Source: Nocardia salmonicida NBRC 13393
GTDB lineage: Bacteria; Actinomycetota; Actinomycetes; Mycobacteriales; Mycobacteriaceae
NCBI RefSeq assembly: GCF_001613085.1
Contig: NZ_BDBR01000003.1
Span: forward strand, 62,001 to 126,000
Direction: 5' to 3'
Length of the DNA stretch: 64,000 nucleotides
Positions 16,556 through 25,244 of this stretch are shown here, one piece after another. A program made the translations under genes and the position numbers. The notes below the pieces were generated by a model. The model was given only the letters and a program-made list of their open reading frames with translations. It did not search any database and was not told where the DNA came from. Numbering within the stretch: position 1 is the first letter of the stretch; each line of letters begins with the position of its first letter.

Positions 16556-17912
16556 CGGCTGTTCCTTCCGTGGTTCGCTCGGCCGCAGCGGCACGACCGC
16601 TGCGGGATCCGCTGCGCCAGGCAGCGGCGAGGTCGGGGCGCGCCTGCCCCGACTCCGTGATTACCCCCGCCGAATCCGGGGCAACCGGTCTGCGGCGACG
16701 CTTGGGCAGCCCGCCGCTGGTGATCTCGTGGACATCGGCGCCGGGCGATTCGACCTCGGCGACCGGCACCGGAATGTGGGCGGGCGCGGCGAGTTCGGGC
16801 TCGGGCAGCCGCGGCGCGTCCCCACTCACGAGCAGCGCCGACGGTACGTACACCATGGCACGCATACCACCGAAGATGTTGGGCCCGTCGACGTGCACGG
16901 AGAATCCGTAGCGCCGGGCCAAGGCCGCGATACCGGGGAAGCCGACCTTCGGCGCGGGACCGAGATCGTGGATGTCGACCGGACGTTCGCCGCTGAGCAC
17001 CAGGCGCGCGTCCTCGAGCTGCTCGGGGCTCATGCGCATGCCCGCGTCGTCGATGATGACGGTGACGCCGTGATGGCCCTCCTGGAAACCGATCTCGACG
17101 AACGACGACGGCGGCGAGTAGCGCAGCGCGTTGTCGAGCAGCGTCGCCATCGTGTGCACGAGCGGTTCGACCGCGCGGCTGATCACGATCCGATCGGACT
17201 GTGCCGCCCGCACGCGCAGGAATTCCCTGACCCGCCCGGTGGCGCCACCCGCCACATCGGTGAGCGACTGTTGTGGCCACCGACGTCCGGGCAGTCCACC
17301 GGAGACGATCACGTAGGACTGCGCCTGCCGGATCATCTGCTGCACGGTGTGGTCGATGCGGGTGAGCGTCTCGTAGATCGCGTCGTCACGGTGTTCACGC
17401 AGCGCGGCACTGACGACCTGGCCGAGGTCGGTGCCCAGACTCACCACCGAGGTGCCGAAGGATCGGACCGCGGCGCTCGTGGCTGCCCGCGAGGACGCCG
17501 AGAGATCACCGCGGGTCTGCTCCTGCGCGGCCTGTATCTCGCTCAGGCGACGTTGCTCGCCGTAGCGTTCGACCATCGCCCTTGTTTCCTCGGCGACCAC
17601 GCGCAGATCCTCGGCATGACCCGTGGCGATCCACTGCAGCGCCTGGCCGAACTGTGAACCACCCAGTTCCACCGGCAGATCCACAGCAACCGACGGGATC
17701 TCGTGTCGACGCACGGCGGCGGTGATCGCGGGCAATGTCACCTGCGCCAGCTGCATCAAGGCGTTCTCGCACGCGAGGCGTTCGCGGATGGCGGCGTCGG
17801 CTCGCTGCCGCTGGCGACGCTCGTTTCGCATGGCAAACACACTGACCGCGATCGCGAGCAGTAACAGCGGCGCACCGATGACGAGCAACAGCACCGCGAT
17901 TCCTGAGTTCAT
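16533..17912 (-). CDS. cvnA: Conservon sensor histidine kinase-like protein CvnA
   Basis: 459 residues. One N-terminal membrane helix (residues 2-24, AVLLLVIGAPLLLLAIAV) is followed by a long helical region and a GHKL ATPase domain: N-box TLLDNALRYSPP, then IDDAGMRMSPEQ and FPGIAALARRYGFSVHVD. A Pro/Ala-rich charged C-terminal tail of about 90 residues follows. No clear phosphoacceptor HExxxP is visible in the dimerisation helix, as in other CvnA proteins. The ATG at 17912 is chosen because the membrane helix begins there; the longer frame to 18047 is rejected. It is the promoter-proximal gene of the conservon. Confidence 0.87.
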   Translation of the reverse strand: MNSGIAVLLLVIGAPLLLLAIAVSVFAMRNERRQRQRADAAIRERLACENALMQLAQVTLPAITAAVRRHEIPSVAVDLPVELGGSQFGQALQWIATGHAEDLRVVAEETRAMVERYGEQRRLSEIQAAQEQTRGDLSASSRAATSAAVRSFGTSVVSLGTDLGQVVSAALREHRDDAIYETLTRIDHTVQQMIRQAQSYVIVSGGLPGRRWPQQSLTDVAGGATGRVREFLRVRAAQSDRIVISRAVEPLVHTMATLLDNALRYSPPSSFVEIGFQEGHHGVTVIIDDAGMRMSPEQLEDARLVLSGERPVDIHDLGPAPKVGFPGIAALARRYGFSVHVDGPNIFGGMRAMVYVPSALLVSGDAPRLPEPELAAPAHIPVPVAEVESPGADVHEITSGGLPKRRRRPVAPDSAGVITESGQARPDLAAAWRSGSRSGRAAAAERTTEGTADEHTGSR

Positions 17913-18206
17913 CAGATCTTTCGTCGTCCTCGACCACACGCGCTGTTGCCGGTGGCCCTCGCCGGCCGGCCCGCCGAGGCATTCGCTTTCCGCCGCAGGG
18001 TGATTTCGGATACCCGATTCACACGCCCCGCTTCGAGCGACCCGCACACATTAGCAGCACACGTAACGATCGCGACACGGATCACACTGTCAGACATCAT
18101 GATTCCCGCCCGAATCATTCCACGCTACTGGACGGTTGATCTATTCTGGTTCGCTATGCTTCGTGCCGATGGTTGCGGAACCCCGGGTACCGGATAACAT
18201 CCCGAC

Positions 18207-18638
18207 GTGGCGAAATTGAAGCTCTCCGTCGATGTCCCCGTCCCGCCGGACCAGGCCTGGGCGCACGCGTCCGACCTTCCGCACCTCGGCGATTGGCTGA
18301 CCATTCACGAGGCGTGGCGCGGCACGCTGCCCGAGGAACTCACGCCGGGCACCGTTCTCGTCGGCATCGCCCGCGTGAAGGGCTTCCGCAACAAGGTCAC
18401 CTGGACGGTGCGCACCGCCGAGCCGCCGCGCAAGCTCGCCCTCACCGGCACGGGCATCGGGGGCACCAAGTTCGGCCTCGGCATGCTCGTGGAACCGAGC
18501 GGCACCGGGTCGAAGGTGAGTGTCGATATCGACCTGGGCGGCGCCCCGCTGTTCGGCCCGATCGGATCCGCCGTCGCGAAGGCCCTGCGCGGCGATATCG
18601 AGCGCTCGCTGGAAATGTTCGTCAAGCTCTACGGCTGA
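18207..18638 (+). CDS. Rv0910-like SRPBCC protein (putative toxin family)
   Basis: 143 residues of the SRPBCC fold matching mycobacterial Rv0910 block by block: MAKLKLSVDVPVPPDQAW, ASDLPHLGDWLTIHEAWR, KGFRNKVTWTV, and LGGAPLFGPIGSAVAKALRGDI. Rv0910 is listed as the toxin of a type II pair with the antitoxin Rv0909. Here no Rv0909-like gene stands beside it, so either it is orphaned or it has another, lipid-binding, role. The start is a GTG at 18207 with no clear ribosome site, possibly leaderless. A hairpin terminator follows directly. Confidence 0.82.
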   Translation: MAKLKLSVDVPVPPDQAWAHASDLPHLGDWLTIHEAWRGTLPEELTPGTVLVGIARVKGFRNKVTWTVRTAEPPRKLALTGTGIGGTKFGLGMLVEPSGTGSKVSVDIDLGGAPLFGPIGSAVAKALRGDIERSLEMFVKLYG

Positions 18639-18647
18639 GCCGCTCCG

Positions 18648-18688
18648 CGAAAGCCCGGACAGAACACGATGTTCCGTCCGGGCTTTCG
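18648..18688. terminator. Bidirectional hairpin terminator
   Basis: Arms CGAAAGCCCGGAC and GTCCGGGCTTTCG match perfectly, and an inner GAAC/GTTC pair extends the stem. It serves both the Rv0910-like gene and the convergent MFS exporter gene. Confidence 0.8.
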
Positions 18689-18699
18689 TCTGTGCGGAG

Positions 18700-20232
18700 T
18701 CAGGCCAACGCCACAGCCTCGGCGTCGATCGGCGCCTTCGGTTTGGTCCGCGGCAGGAAGAACGCCGGGATCAAGGTCAGCAGCGCGAGCACCACGGTGA
18801 CCCAGTAGGTGTTGCTGAACGCTGTCGCTGCCATTTCCAGTCCCTGCTCGATGACCGAGGGCGGAATCTGTGCGGCGAGGTCGGGATCGGCGTTGGCGCC
18901 GATGGCCACCTTTGCCCCGGGATGATCGTTGAGCTGAGCGGCCAGCACCACCGACATCGTCGCCGTGCCGATCGACGCCGCGGTCTGGTTGATGATGTTC
19001 ATCAACGTCGACCCGCGCGCTACCTGTGCGTGCGAGAGCGTCTGGATGGCGGCGGTCATCACCGGCATCATCGTGCAGCCCATGCCGAGCCCCATCACGA
19101 ACAGCGCGCCACCGATCAGCAGGTACGAGGTGTCGGCGCCCAACTGGGTGAACCCGGCCAGGCCGAGGGTGATGAAGGTGATGCCGAACATGACGATCTT
19201 GCCGGGGCCGATCTTGTCGACCAGGAATCCCGCGATCGGCATCGTCAGCATGGCGCCGATTCCCTGTGGCGCCATGAGGAGACCGGAGTCGAACGCGGAT
19301 TCACCGCGAACCTGCTGCAGGTAGTTCGGCAACAGGAAACCGGCGCCGAAGAACGCCGTCGCGAACAGCGACATGGTCAGCACGGAGAAGCGCAGCGACG
19401 GGTTGGAGAACAGCCGCAGGTCGATCAGCGGATGGTCGGTGCGCAACGCGTGGAAGACGAATCCGATCAACAGCGCCGCGCCGATGACTGCCGGAATCAG
19501 CACGCGCGCGGCCATGACAGTGCCCTTCTCCGGAATAGAGGAGACACCGAACAGGAACAGCGCGAGGCCGGGCGAGGCCAGCAGCATGCCGAGGAAGTCG
19601 AACGATTCCGACGGCTTCGGCTTGTCGGGAGCGAGCACGATCCACGCCAGGATCAGCGCGACGATGCCGAGCGGCAGGTTGATCAGGAAGATCCAGTGCC
19701 AGCTGAACGCGTCGATCAGCCAGCCACCGAGAATGGGGCCACAGATCGGGCCGAGCAGCATCGGCACACCGAGCACCGCCATCACACGCCCGATCCGCTG
19801 CGGGCCCGCGGCGTGGGTCATGATCGTCATGCCCAGCGGCATCAGCATGCCGCCGCCGATGCCCTGGATGACGCGGAACGCCACCAGCGACTCGATACTC
19901 CACGCCATCGAACACAGCACCGACCCGATGATGAAGAAGGTCAGCGCCGCCATATAGAGGCGTTTGGTGCCGAATCGGTCGGCGGCCCAGCCGGTCATCG
20001 GGATGACCGAGGCCAGCGCCAAGGTGTAGCCGGTCATGGTCCAGGCGACGACCTCGACGGAGGCGTTGAAGTCCTGCATGAAGGTCGGGATCGCCACGGT
20101 GACCACCGTGATGTCGAGAATCGACATCACGGCGCCGAGGACGACTACGCCCGCCACCTTCAGTACTGCGGCATCCAGCTTGTCGGGAGTGCGATCGGGC
20201 GCGGCGGCACCGATATCCGGAGGTTTCGTCAC
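18700..20232 (-). CDS. DHA2-family (14-TM) MFS drug exporter
   Basis: 510 residues, the right length for the EmrB/QacA branch. The TM1 signature LDITVVTVAIPTF and the motif A equivalent GWAADRFGTKRLY are clear; motif C appears as VLGVPMLLGPICGPILGGWLI, the antiporter signature. About 14 hydrophobic segments are present. It should export a hydrophobic or cationic compound by proton antiport at the inner membrane. No regulator is adjacent on its promoter side, and the short region 20233-20296 holds its promoter. Confidence 0.9.
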   Translation of the reverse strand: MTKPPDIGAAAPDRTPDKLDAAVLKVAGVVVLGAVMSILDITVVTVAIPTFMQDFNASVEVVAWTMTGYTLALASVIPMTGWAADRFGTKRLYMAALTFFIIGSVLCSMAWSIESLVAFRVIQGIGGGMLMPLGMTIMTHAAGPQRIGRVMAVLGVPMLLGPICGPILGGWLIDAFSWHWIFLINLPLGIVALILAWIVLAPDKPKPSESFDFLGMLLASPGLALFLFGVSSIPEKGTVMAARVLIPAVIGAALLIGFVFHALRTDHPLIDLRLFSNPSLRFSVLTMSLFATAFFGAGFLLPNYLQQVRGESAFDSGLLMAPQGIGAMLTMPIAGFLVDKIGPGKIVMFGITFITLGLAGFTQLGADTSYLLIGGALFVMGLGMGCTMMPVMTAAIQTLSHAQVARGSTLMNIINQTAASIGTATMSVVLAAQLNDHPGAKVAIGANADPDLAAQIPPSVIEQGLEMAATAFSNTYWVTVVLALLTLIPAFFLPRTKPKAPIDAEAVALA

Positions 20233-20296
20233 CGGTTAACCCAAGCACTTTTCGGTCCCGATGACCAGTGAAATCTAGTGTTCGTAATCCCTGGTG

Positions 20297-21187
20297 TCAC
20301 ACCCGCGTGATCGTCGCCGCCTCGCTCGCCGCGAGCGCCGCGCTGGTCGCCGCGTTCGAGGCGGGCAACATCGGCAACCGAACGGCCGGACTGGAGATCT
20401 GGCCGCGCTCGGCGAGTACCGCCTTGATGACGGTGGGGTTCGGTTCGGCGAACAGCGCCGCGCCGAGTGCGTCGAGGCTGTTGCCGAGGGCGCGGGCCCT
20501 GAGCACATCACCGGCGTGCCACGCCTCGATGAGGTCGGCGTAGGCGCGGGGCGCGATATTGGCCGCGGCCAGGATCGCGCCGTGTGCGCCGAGGGCGAGC
20601 AGGGCAGAGGCGAATCGGTCGTCGCCGCTGAGCACGGTCGCCGGGGTCTGCGCGGCCATCAATTCGACGCTGGCCGCGTCGATACCACCGACGGCGTGCT
20701 TGAAGCCGGCGATATTCGGCGTGTTCGCGAGGCGAATCAGCGTGCTCCCGCTCAGCGGGCGACCGGTGCGGTGCGGCACGTCGTAGACCAGCAGCGGAGC
20801 CGGGCTGATCGCCGCCAGCTGCGTGAAGTGCGCGATCACGCCCTCCTCGCTGGGCCGCACGTAATAGGGCACCACCGCCAGCACCGCCGCGACCGGCCGT
20901 CCGAGTTCGGCGATCGCTCTGACCGATTCCGCGGTGGCGTTGCCCCCCGCACAGGCGATCAGTGGCGCGTCGCGGTCGGCGCAGACGCCCGCACAGATAT
21001 CCAGGACTCGCCCGCGCTCGGCGGCGGTGAGCGCCGAAGGCTCCGCGGTGGTGCCGAGCGCGACAAGCCCGCTCGCCCCAGCGTCGAGCACAGCGTGCGC
21101 GTGCCGCTCCAGCGCGCCGGGCTCGAGTGCCCCGTCGGCGGTGAACGGGGTGATCAGGGGGACGAAGAGGCCGTGTAGCGATGTCAT
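20297..21187 (-). CDS. DapA/NanA-family aldolase (dihydrodipicolinate synthase-like)
   Basis: 296-residue (beta/alpha)8 class I aldolase. The pyruvate-binding GTTAEPSALT (DapA GTTGE), the proton-shuttle Tyr in YDVPHRTG and the Schiff-base Lys in IAGFKHAVGG are all visible, so catalysis is expected. Family members condense or cleave pyruvate with an aldehyde: lysine biosynthesis, sialic acid or keto-sugar-acid breakdown. GTTAE instead of GTTGE and the position opposite a LysR regulator, away from lysine genes, suggest a catabolic or side role rather than the housekeeping DapA. The substrate cannot be read from the sequence. Confidence 0.85.
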   Translation of the reverse strand: MTSLHGLFVPLITPFTADGALEPGALERHAHAVLDAGASGLVALGTTAEPSALTAAERGRVLDICAGVCADRDAPLIACAGGNATAESVRAIAELGRPVAAVLAVVPYYVRPSEEGVIAHFTQLAAISPAPLLVYDVPHRTGRPLSGSTLIRLANTPNIAGFKHAVGGIDAASVELMAAQTPATVLSGDDRFASALLALGAHGAILAAANIAPRAYADLIEAWHAGDVLRARALGNSLDALGAALFAEPNPTVIKAVLAERGQISSPAVRLPMLPASNAATSAALAASEAATITRV

Positions 21188-21221
21188 GGCCTTATCTTCG
21201 AGCCGAACCCACCATCAGGTC

Positions 21222-21258
21222 CAGTTCACATTCATGACGGCTACCGTAAGCTGAACTG
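21222..21258. promoter_or_regulatory. Candidate LysR binding region
   Basis: CAGTTCA at 21222-21228 and TGAACTG at 21252-21258 form an inverted repeat with a 23-base spacer. It lies between the divergent aldolase and LysR genes and ends right at the LysR ATG. Confidence 0.5.
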
Positions 21259-22131
21259 ATGCTCGATGTACGCAAACTTCGCCTGCTGCGCGAACTCGCC
21301 CATCGCGGCACCATCGCCGCGGTCGCCGAGGCGCTCAGCTATACGCCTTCGGCGGTGTCCCAACAGCTCACCGCGCTCGAACGCGAGGCGGGCGTCGCGC
21401 TGCTCGAACGTTCGGGCCGTCGCGTCACTCTCACGCCCGCCGCCCACCTGTTGGTCGGCCACACCGAGACGATCCTGGCCGCACTCGAACACGCCGACGC
21501 CGAATTGTCCTGTACCCGTGACGAATTAGCGGGCACCCTGCGTATCGGTACCTTCCCGACCGCGGCGCGCACCCTGCTGTCCCCCGCCCTGGTCACCCTG
21601 AGTACCGAACACCCACGGCTGGAGCTCACCGTCACCGAGATCGACCCCGCCGACATCCCGAACGCCTTACGCGCGGGCACGTTGGACGTCGCGCTCACCC
21701 ACGACTACGACCTGGTCCCCGCCGACGCCGACGCCTCTTTGCACACCGAGCCCCTGCACACCGAAACCGTCTTCCTCGCCACGCGAACCCCGGTGCCCAC
21801 CAAGGATTCGCTGGCAGCCCACCGCCGATCCCCCTGGATCGCGGGAACTCCGGGAACCCTGTGTCACACCTTGACGATCCGGGCTTGCCAGGCAACCGGA
21901 TTCACTCCTCACATCCGTCACCACGCCGACGACTTCGACACCGTCCTCACCCTCGTCGCCGCAGGCGCGGGCACCGCGATAGTCCCCGCCCTGGCCCTCT
22001 ACGCGCCCCCCGAACAAATCATCCTCACCCCGCTCCCCATCCGCCGTCACACCCAGCTCGTATACCGGAACGGCACCGGCCTACACCCCGCGATCCACGC
22101 CGCCCGCATAGCACTGCACGCCGCGGCCTAG
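21259..22131 (+). CDS. LysR-family regulator
   Basis: 290 residues. The LTTR helix-turn-helix is at residues 1-60 (VRKLRLLRELAHRGTIAAVAEAL, TPSAVSQQLTALEREAGVALLER), then a periplasmic-binding-like effector domain (GTLRIGTFPTAARTLLSP, LDVALTHDYDLVP). It starts 71 bases from the divergent DapA-family gene and probably controls it. The 3-prime third of the gene is unusually rich in Pro, His and Thr codons but stays in frame. Confidence 0.87.
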   Translation: MLDVRKLRLLRELAHRGTIAAVAEALSYTPSAVSQQLTALEREAGVALLERSGRRVTLTPAAHLLVGHTETILAALEHADAELSCTRDELAGTLRIGTFPTAARTLLSPALVTLSTEHPRLELTVTEIDPADIPNALRAGTLDVALTHDYDLVPADADASLHTEPLHTETVFLATRTPVPTKDSLAAHRRSPWIAGTPGTLCHTLTIRACQATGFTPHIRHHADDFDTVLTLVAAGAGTAIVPALALYAPPEQIILTPLPIRRHTQLVYRNGTGLHPAIHAARIALHAAA

Positions 22132-22188
22132 ATCCGGGGCGAGCGAGCGATGCGCCACTGAACTCAGCAGGTCACCCGCTACCCGGCG

Positions 22189-23433
22189 TCAACCGGCCGC
22201 TGCGGCCGGACTCGCGGAACGCTGGAGGCGAGCACCGAACAGTGTCAGGCCGAGGGCGATCACCAGGAGCAGGGCCAGGGTCCAGGCCAGGGCCGAAAAG
22301 CCGTGTGGCGCAGCTGCTGCCGCGACGATCGGGCCGATGGTCGCGCCGACATAGAAGCTGAACATGGCCACCGAGGAGGCGGCCGCGCGGGACTCGCCGC
22401 CGAGTTCCCCCGCGCTCTGCAGGACCGCGGGGGCGATGACGCCGAGGCCGCCGACCAGGATCGCCAGCAACACGGTCAGGACCGCGAGGTGCGAGCCTTC
22501 GAACGTGGCCGCGACCATGGCGGTCGCCGCGATCAGCACGCCGAGCACCATCTGGGTGGGCTTCGACAGCCGGGCCAGCGGGATGGCGAGCAGCGGCAGC
22601 GCCATCATCACCGGCAGTGCGCCCGCCCGCAGAGTCAGCAGTTCGCCGGAACCCGTTACCAGGCCGGTGATCTCGATACCGGTGTAGATGCCGACCATCA
22701 CGGCCATGCTCAGGGCGCCCGCCACGAGCATCGGGAGCAGCGGCTTGATCCGCAGCACCGCGGGAATGGCGGCGTAGCTGTGGCGCAGCGGGAGGTCGCG
22801 GCCGGTGGGGGCGTCATCGAGCATGACCGCCCGCAGACCGAAGGCCAAAGCCGCGAAAACCACTGCAGAGCCGAGGAATACGGTGCGCCACGGGAAGGAC
22901 GCGACCACCGCCTGCGAGACGATCTGGGCGATGACGGTGGCTGCCAGGAAGGAGGTGGCCACCGACATGGTGACCACGGCCCGGTGCGCTGGCGCGATGC
23001 GCGTGCCGACGTAGGCCATGATCGCCGGCGGAATCGAGCCGACAACGAGACCCTGCACGATCCGCAACGCGACGGCCACGGGCGCACTGAACGCCAAACC
23101 GGTCAGCATGGTGACCACTGCGGCCACAAGCATGCCGGTGACCAGCACCCGACGGTGTCCGTATCGATCCGACAGCGGGCCGAACAGCACGAAGCCACCC
23201 GCATAGCCGAAGGCGAAGGCACTGATGACCCACGTCATCACGCCCGCACCCACGCTCCACTCGGCTTTCATGGCGCCGAACAGCGGAATCGGGGTGTACA
23301 TCTGACCGGTGGCCAGCAGGGCGGACAGCACGAAGACGGGCAGGGTTCGCCCGGTGTGAGCACGCGGCGAGGTGCTGCGAGCGCGGGCAGGAGCCGGACT
23401 TCCGGCCGGAATCTGAACTGTCGTTGACGCCAT
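22189..23433 (-). CDS. 12-TM MFS exporter
   Basis: 414 residues in the DHA1/YnfM-like branch: motif A GPLSDRYGHRRVLVTG after TM2 and about 12 hydrophobic segments. The ATG at 23433 is chosen because the alternative at 23469 lies inside the operator between this gene and the divergent TetR gene. A basic, Pro/Ala/Arg-rich stretch of about 30 residues precedes TM1. It probably pumps out a small hydrophobic compound that is also the TetR ligand. Confidence 0.87.
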   Translation of the reverse strand: MASTTVQIPAGSPAPARARSTSPRAHTGRTLPVFVLSALLATGQMYTPIPLFGAMKAEWSVGAGVMTWVISAFAFGYAGGFVLFGPLSDRYGHRRVLVTGMLVAAVVTMLTGLAFSAPVAVALRIVQGLVVGSIPPAIMAYVGTRIAPAHRAVVTMSVATSFLAATVIAQIVSQAVVASFPWRTVFLGSAVVFAALAFGLRAVMLDDAPTGRDLPLRHSYAAIPAVLRIKPLLPMLVAGALSMAVMVGIYTGIEITGLVTGSGELLTLRAGALPVMMALPLLAIPLARLSKPTQMVLGVLIAATAMVAATFEGSHLAVLTVLLAILVGGLGVIAPAVLQSAGELGGESRAAASSVAMFSFYVGATIGPIVAAAAAPHGFSALAWTLALLLVIALGLTLFGARLQRSASPAAAAG

Positions 23434-23467
23434 GCCGACGACAGTAGGCCGCTCACCATCCACAGTC

Positions 23468-23483
23468 AACCAAATAGTTGGTT
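23468..23483. promoter_or_regulatory. TetR operator for the MFS/TetR pair
   Basis: AACCAA-atag-TTGGTT, a perfect 16-base palindromic site centred between the divergent MFS (23433) and TetR (23508) starts. AT-rich and well placed to repress both. Confidence 0.7.
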
Positions 23484-23507
23484 TAAAGAGCTGGTAAAGT
23501 CGGACCC

Positions 23508-24344
23508 ATGACGGCGAGCACCATCAAACGCAGCGACGCGACCAGACAGGCACTGCTCCGCGCGGCGCGGGCCGAATTCGCGCAGTACGGCCTTGCCGGA
23601 GCCCGAGTCGATCGCATCGCCGAGGCCGCGGGCGTCAACAAGGAACGCATCTACGGCCTGTTCGGCAGCAAGGACAGGCTTTTCGACGTCATCATCGTCG
23701 ACACCATGCGCGAATTCATGGAGGTCGTCCAGCCGCTGGCCGAGACCGAACCCGGCGACTACGTCGGCAAGCTGTTCGACTACCACCGCGACAACCCGCA
23801 ACTGCTGCGCCTGCTGCTCTGGGAGGGCTTGCACCGCGGCGCCGACGCGCACGACGTCGACGGTTGGCGCGCCGAGCACTACGTGCGGAAATTCGACCGC
23901 GCCCAAGAACAATTCGGCGTCGACGAGCAGCAGGCGGGCCGCCTCCTGCTCGCCCTCTGCGGCCTCGCCAACTGGACCCACGCCGTCCCGCAGACCACCC
24001 GTCTACTACTCGGCGACGCCGCGTCCGACACCGACGCCACCCGCGAGTTCGTGAAGGAATTCGCCCGAGCTGCCATGCGAAACAAGGCGACCACACCCAC
24101 CGAGCACTCCCCGGACGTCACCCCCGATCCGATCTCCCCCGAATCGGTCAATACCTTGACCACCCCGGTGGATGCCGCCGCGCTCCGCCTCCGCGACGCC
24201 CAGGCCGCCGCCGACGCCGCGCGCGCGGAACTCGCCACCGCCCTGCGCGCCGCCCATTCCGCCGGGGCGGGCGCCAACCAGCTCGCCCGCCAGGTCGCCG
24301 GCACCATCTCCCGCCCACTCGTCCTCAAGCTGCTGGCCGAATAG
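23508..24344 (+). CDS. TetR-family regulator with extended C-terminus
   Basis: 278 residues, about 80 longer than usual. The helix-turn-helix lies at about 10-55 (RQALLRAARAEFAQYGLAGARV, AEAAGVNKERIYGLFGSKDRL). After the ligand domain a Pro/Thr linker leads to a helical tail (about 225-278, LRLRDAQAAADAARAELATAL) that resembles a helix found in repressor or AsnC-like accessory pieces and may form a coiled coil. It is divergent from the MFS exporter and probably represses it. Confidence 0.87.
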   Translation: MTASTIKRSDATRQALLRAARAEFAQYGLAGARVDRIAEAAGVNKERIYGLFGSKDRLFDVIIVDTMREFMEVVQPLAETEPGDYVGKLFDYHRDNPQLLRLLLWEGLHRGADAHDVDGWRAEHYVRKFDRAQEQFGVDEQQAGRLLLALCGLANWTHAVPQTTRLLLGDAASDTDATREFVKEFARAAMRNKATTPTEHSPDVTPDPISPESVNTLTTPVDAAALRLRDAQAAADAARAELATALRAAHSAGAGANQLARQVAGTISRPLVLKLLAE

Positions 24345-24354
24345 ACCCCCGGAT

Positions 24355-24371
24355 ACCGCGGCTTACGCGGT
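24355..24371. terminator. Short hairpin between convergent regulators
   Basis: ACCGCG-gctta-CGCGGT, a perfect six-base stem spanning the gap between the TetR stop and the GntR stop. Weak but well placed. Confidence 0.4.
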
Positions 24372-25109
24372 CTTCTCGCGGTGGGAGCTGCGCTGACGGG
24401 TGCGGGTTGCCGAGATGGGGTCGATGTCGGGCATCGACCATTGGGCCGAGAGGGCGAGGCTGGGTTCTCGGCCGGAAGCTACATGGCGGTAGGCGATTTC
24501 GGCCGCGGCATCGGGGTCGTTGGCGGTTATAGCCGCGTACAGAGCTTCGTGTTCGTCACACTGGGTGCCGGGGTCGCGTTCCTTCGTCAGGTGGAACAGC
24601 CAGCGGACCCGAGATTCCAAGGGGCGCAACAGCGACTGCAACAGCGGGTTGCCCGAGACTTCGACGATCACCGCGTGGAAGCCGGCGTTCGCGGCGGCGA
24701 TCGCGGCCTGATCGCCACGGGCGGTCGCCTGACGCGCCGCGGTCAGCTGTGCGCGCAGGGCGGCCAGATCGGCCGTTCCGGCGCGTTCGGCGGCCAGACG
24801 CGCCGCGAGGACCTCGAGGCTCTCGCGAACATCGAAGAGGTCGCGCACATCGGTCACCGTGAACGGGGCGACGATCGCGCCCTGCCGCGGCACGATCACA
24901 ACCAGACCTTCTCGTTCGAGCATCTGCAGCGCCTCCCGCAGTGGGATCCGCGAGATGGCCAACTCGGTCGCGAGATCGCGTTCCACCAGCCGCTGACCAG
25001 GGCTCAATCGCAGATCGATGATCCGGTCACGCAACTCCTCGTAGGCCCGATCCCGCAGCGATTTCTTCGCCGGTTCGTCTGCCACCGCACCATCCTTCTG
25101 CTCCTGCAC
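24363..25109 (-). CDS. GntR/FadR-family (FCD) regulator of nucleoside operon
   Basis: 248 residues. The GntR winged helix is at about 18-80 (LRDRAYEELRDRIIDLRLSPGQRL, ISRIPLREALQMLEREGLV), followed by an FCD ligand domain (FDVRESLEVLAARLAAERAG, GFHAVIVEVSGNPLL) with the metal-binding Asp and His residues. It stands divergently to the six-gene nucleoside uptake operon, and a FadR-type palindrome lies in the gap. It probably represses the operon until a purine or related ligand binds. Confidence 0.87.
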   Translation of the reverse strand: MQEQKDGAVADEPAKKSLRDRAYEELRDRIIDLRLSPGQRLVERDLATELAISRIPLREALQMLEREGLVVIVPRQGAIVAPFTVTDVRDLFDVRESLEVLAARLAAERAGTADLAALRAQLTAARQATARGDQAAIAAANAGFHAVIVEVSGNPLLQSLLRPLESRVRWLFHLTKERDPGTQCDEHEALYAAITANDPDAAAEIAYRHVASGREPSLALSAQWSMPDIDPISATRTRQRSSHREKTA

Positions 25110-25199
25110 AACACCAACGGTAGCCCGCTCGCGGCGTGCGACCGTTTCTTACTTTTCCGTAATCCGCCTGTCATCTGCGAGGCCCAGGCTGACATTTAA

Positions 25200-25209
25200 C
25201 GGTATACCG
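25200..25209. promoter_or_regulatory. FadR-type GntR operator
   Basis: CGGTATACCG is a perfect palindrome with the GGTATACC core seen in many FadR-subfamily sites. It lies 36 bases before the BMP gene start and 90 bases from the GntR start. Confidence 0.6.
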
Positions 25210-25244
25210 CTAAGTGAGCGGTTCGTTCGAACAAGGAGTACCCC

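Noticed and set aside
18520..20271. Plus-strand 583-codon frame opposite the DHA2 exporter
   Set aside because: Antisense shadow, extremely rich in Arg, Gln, His and Asp, with no ribosome site.
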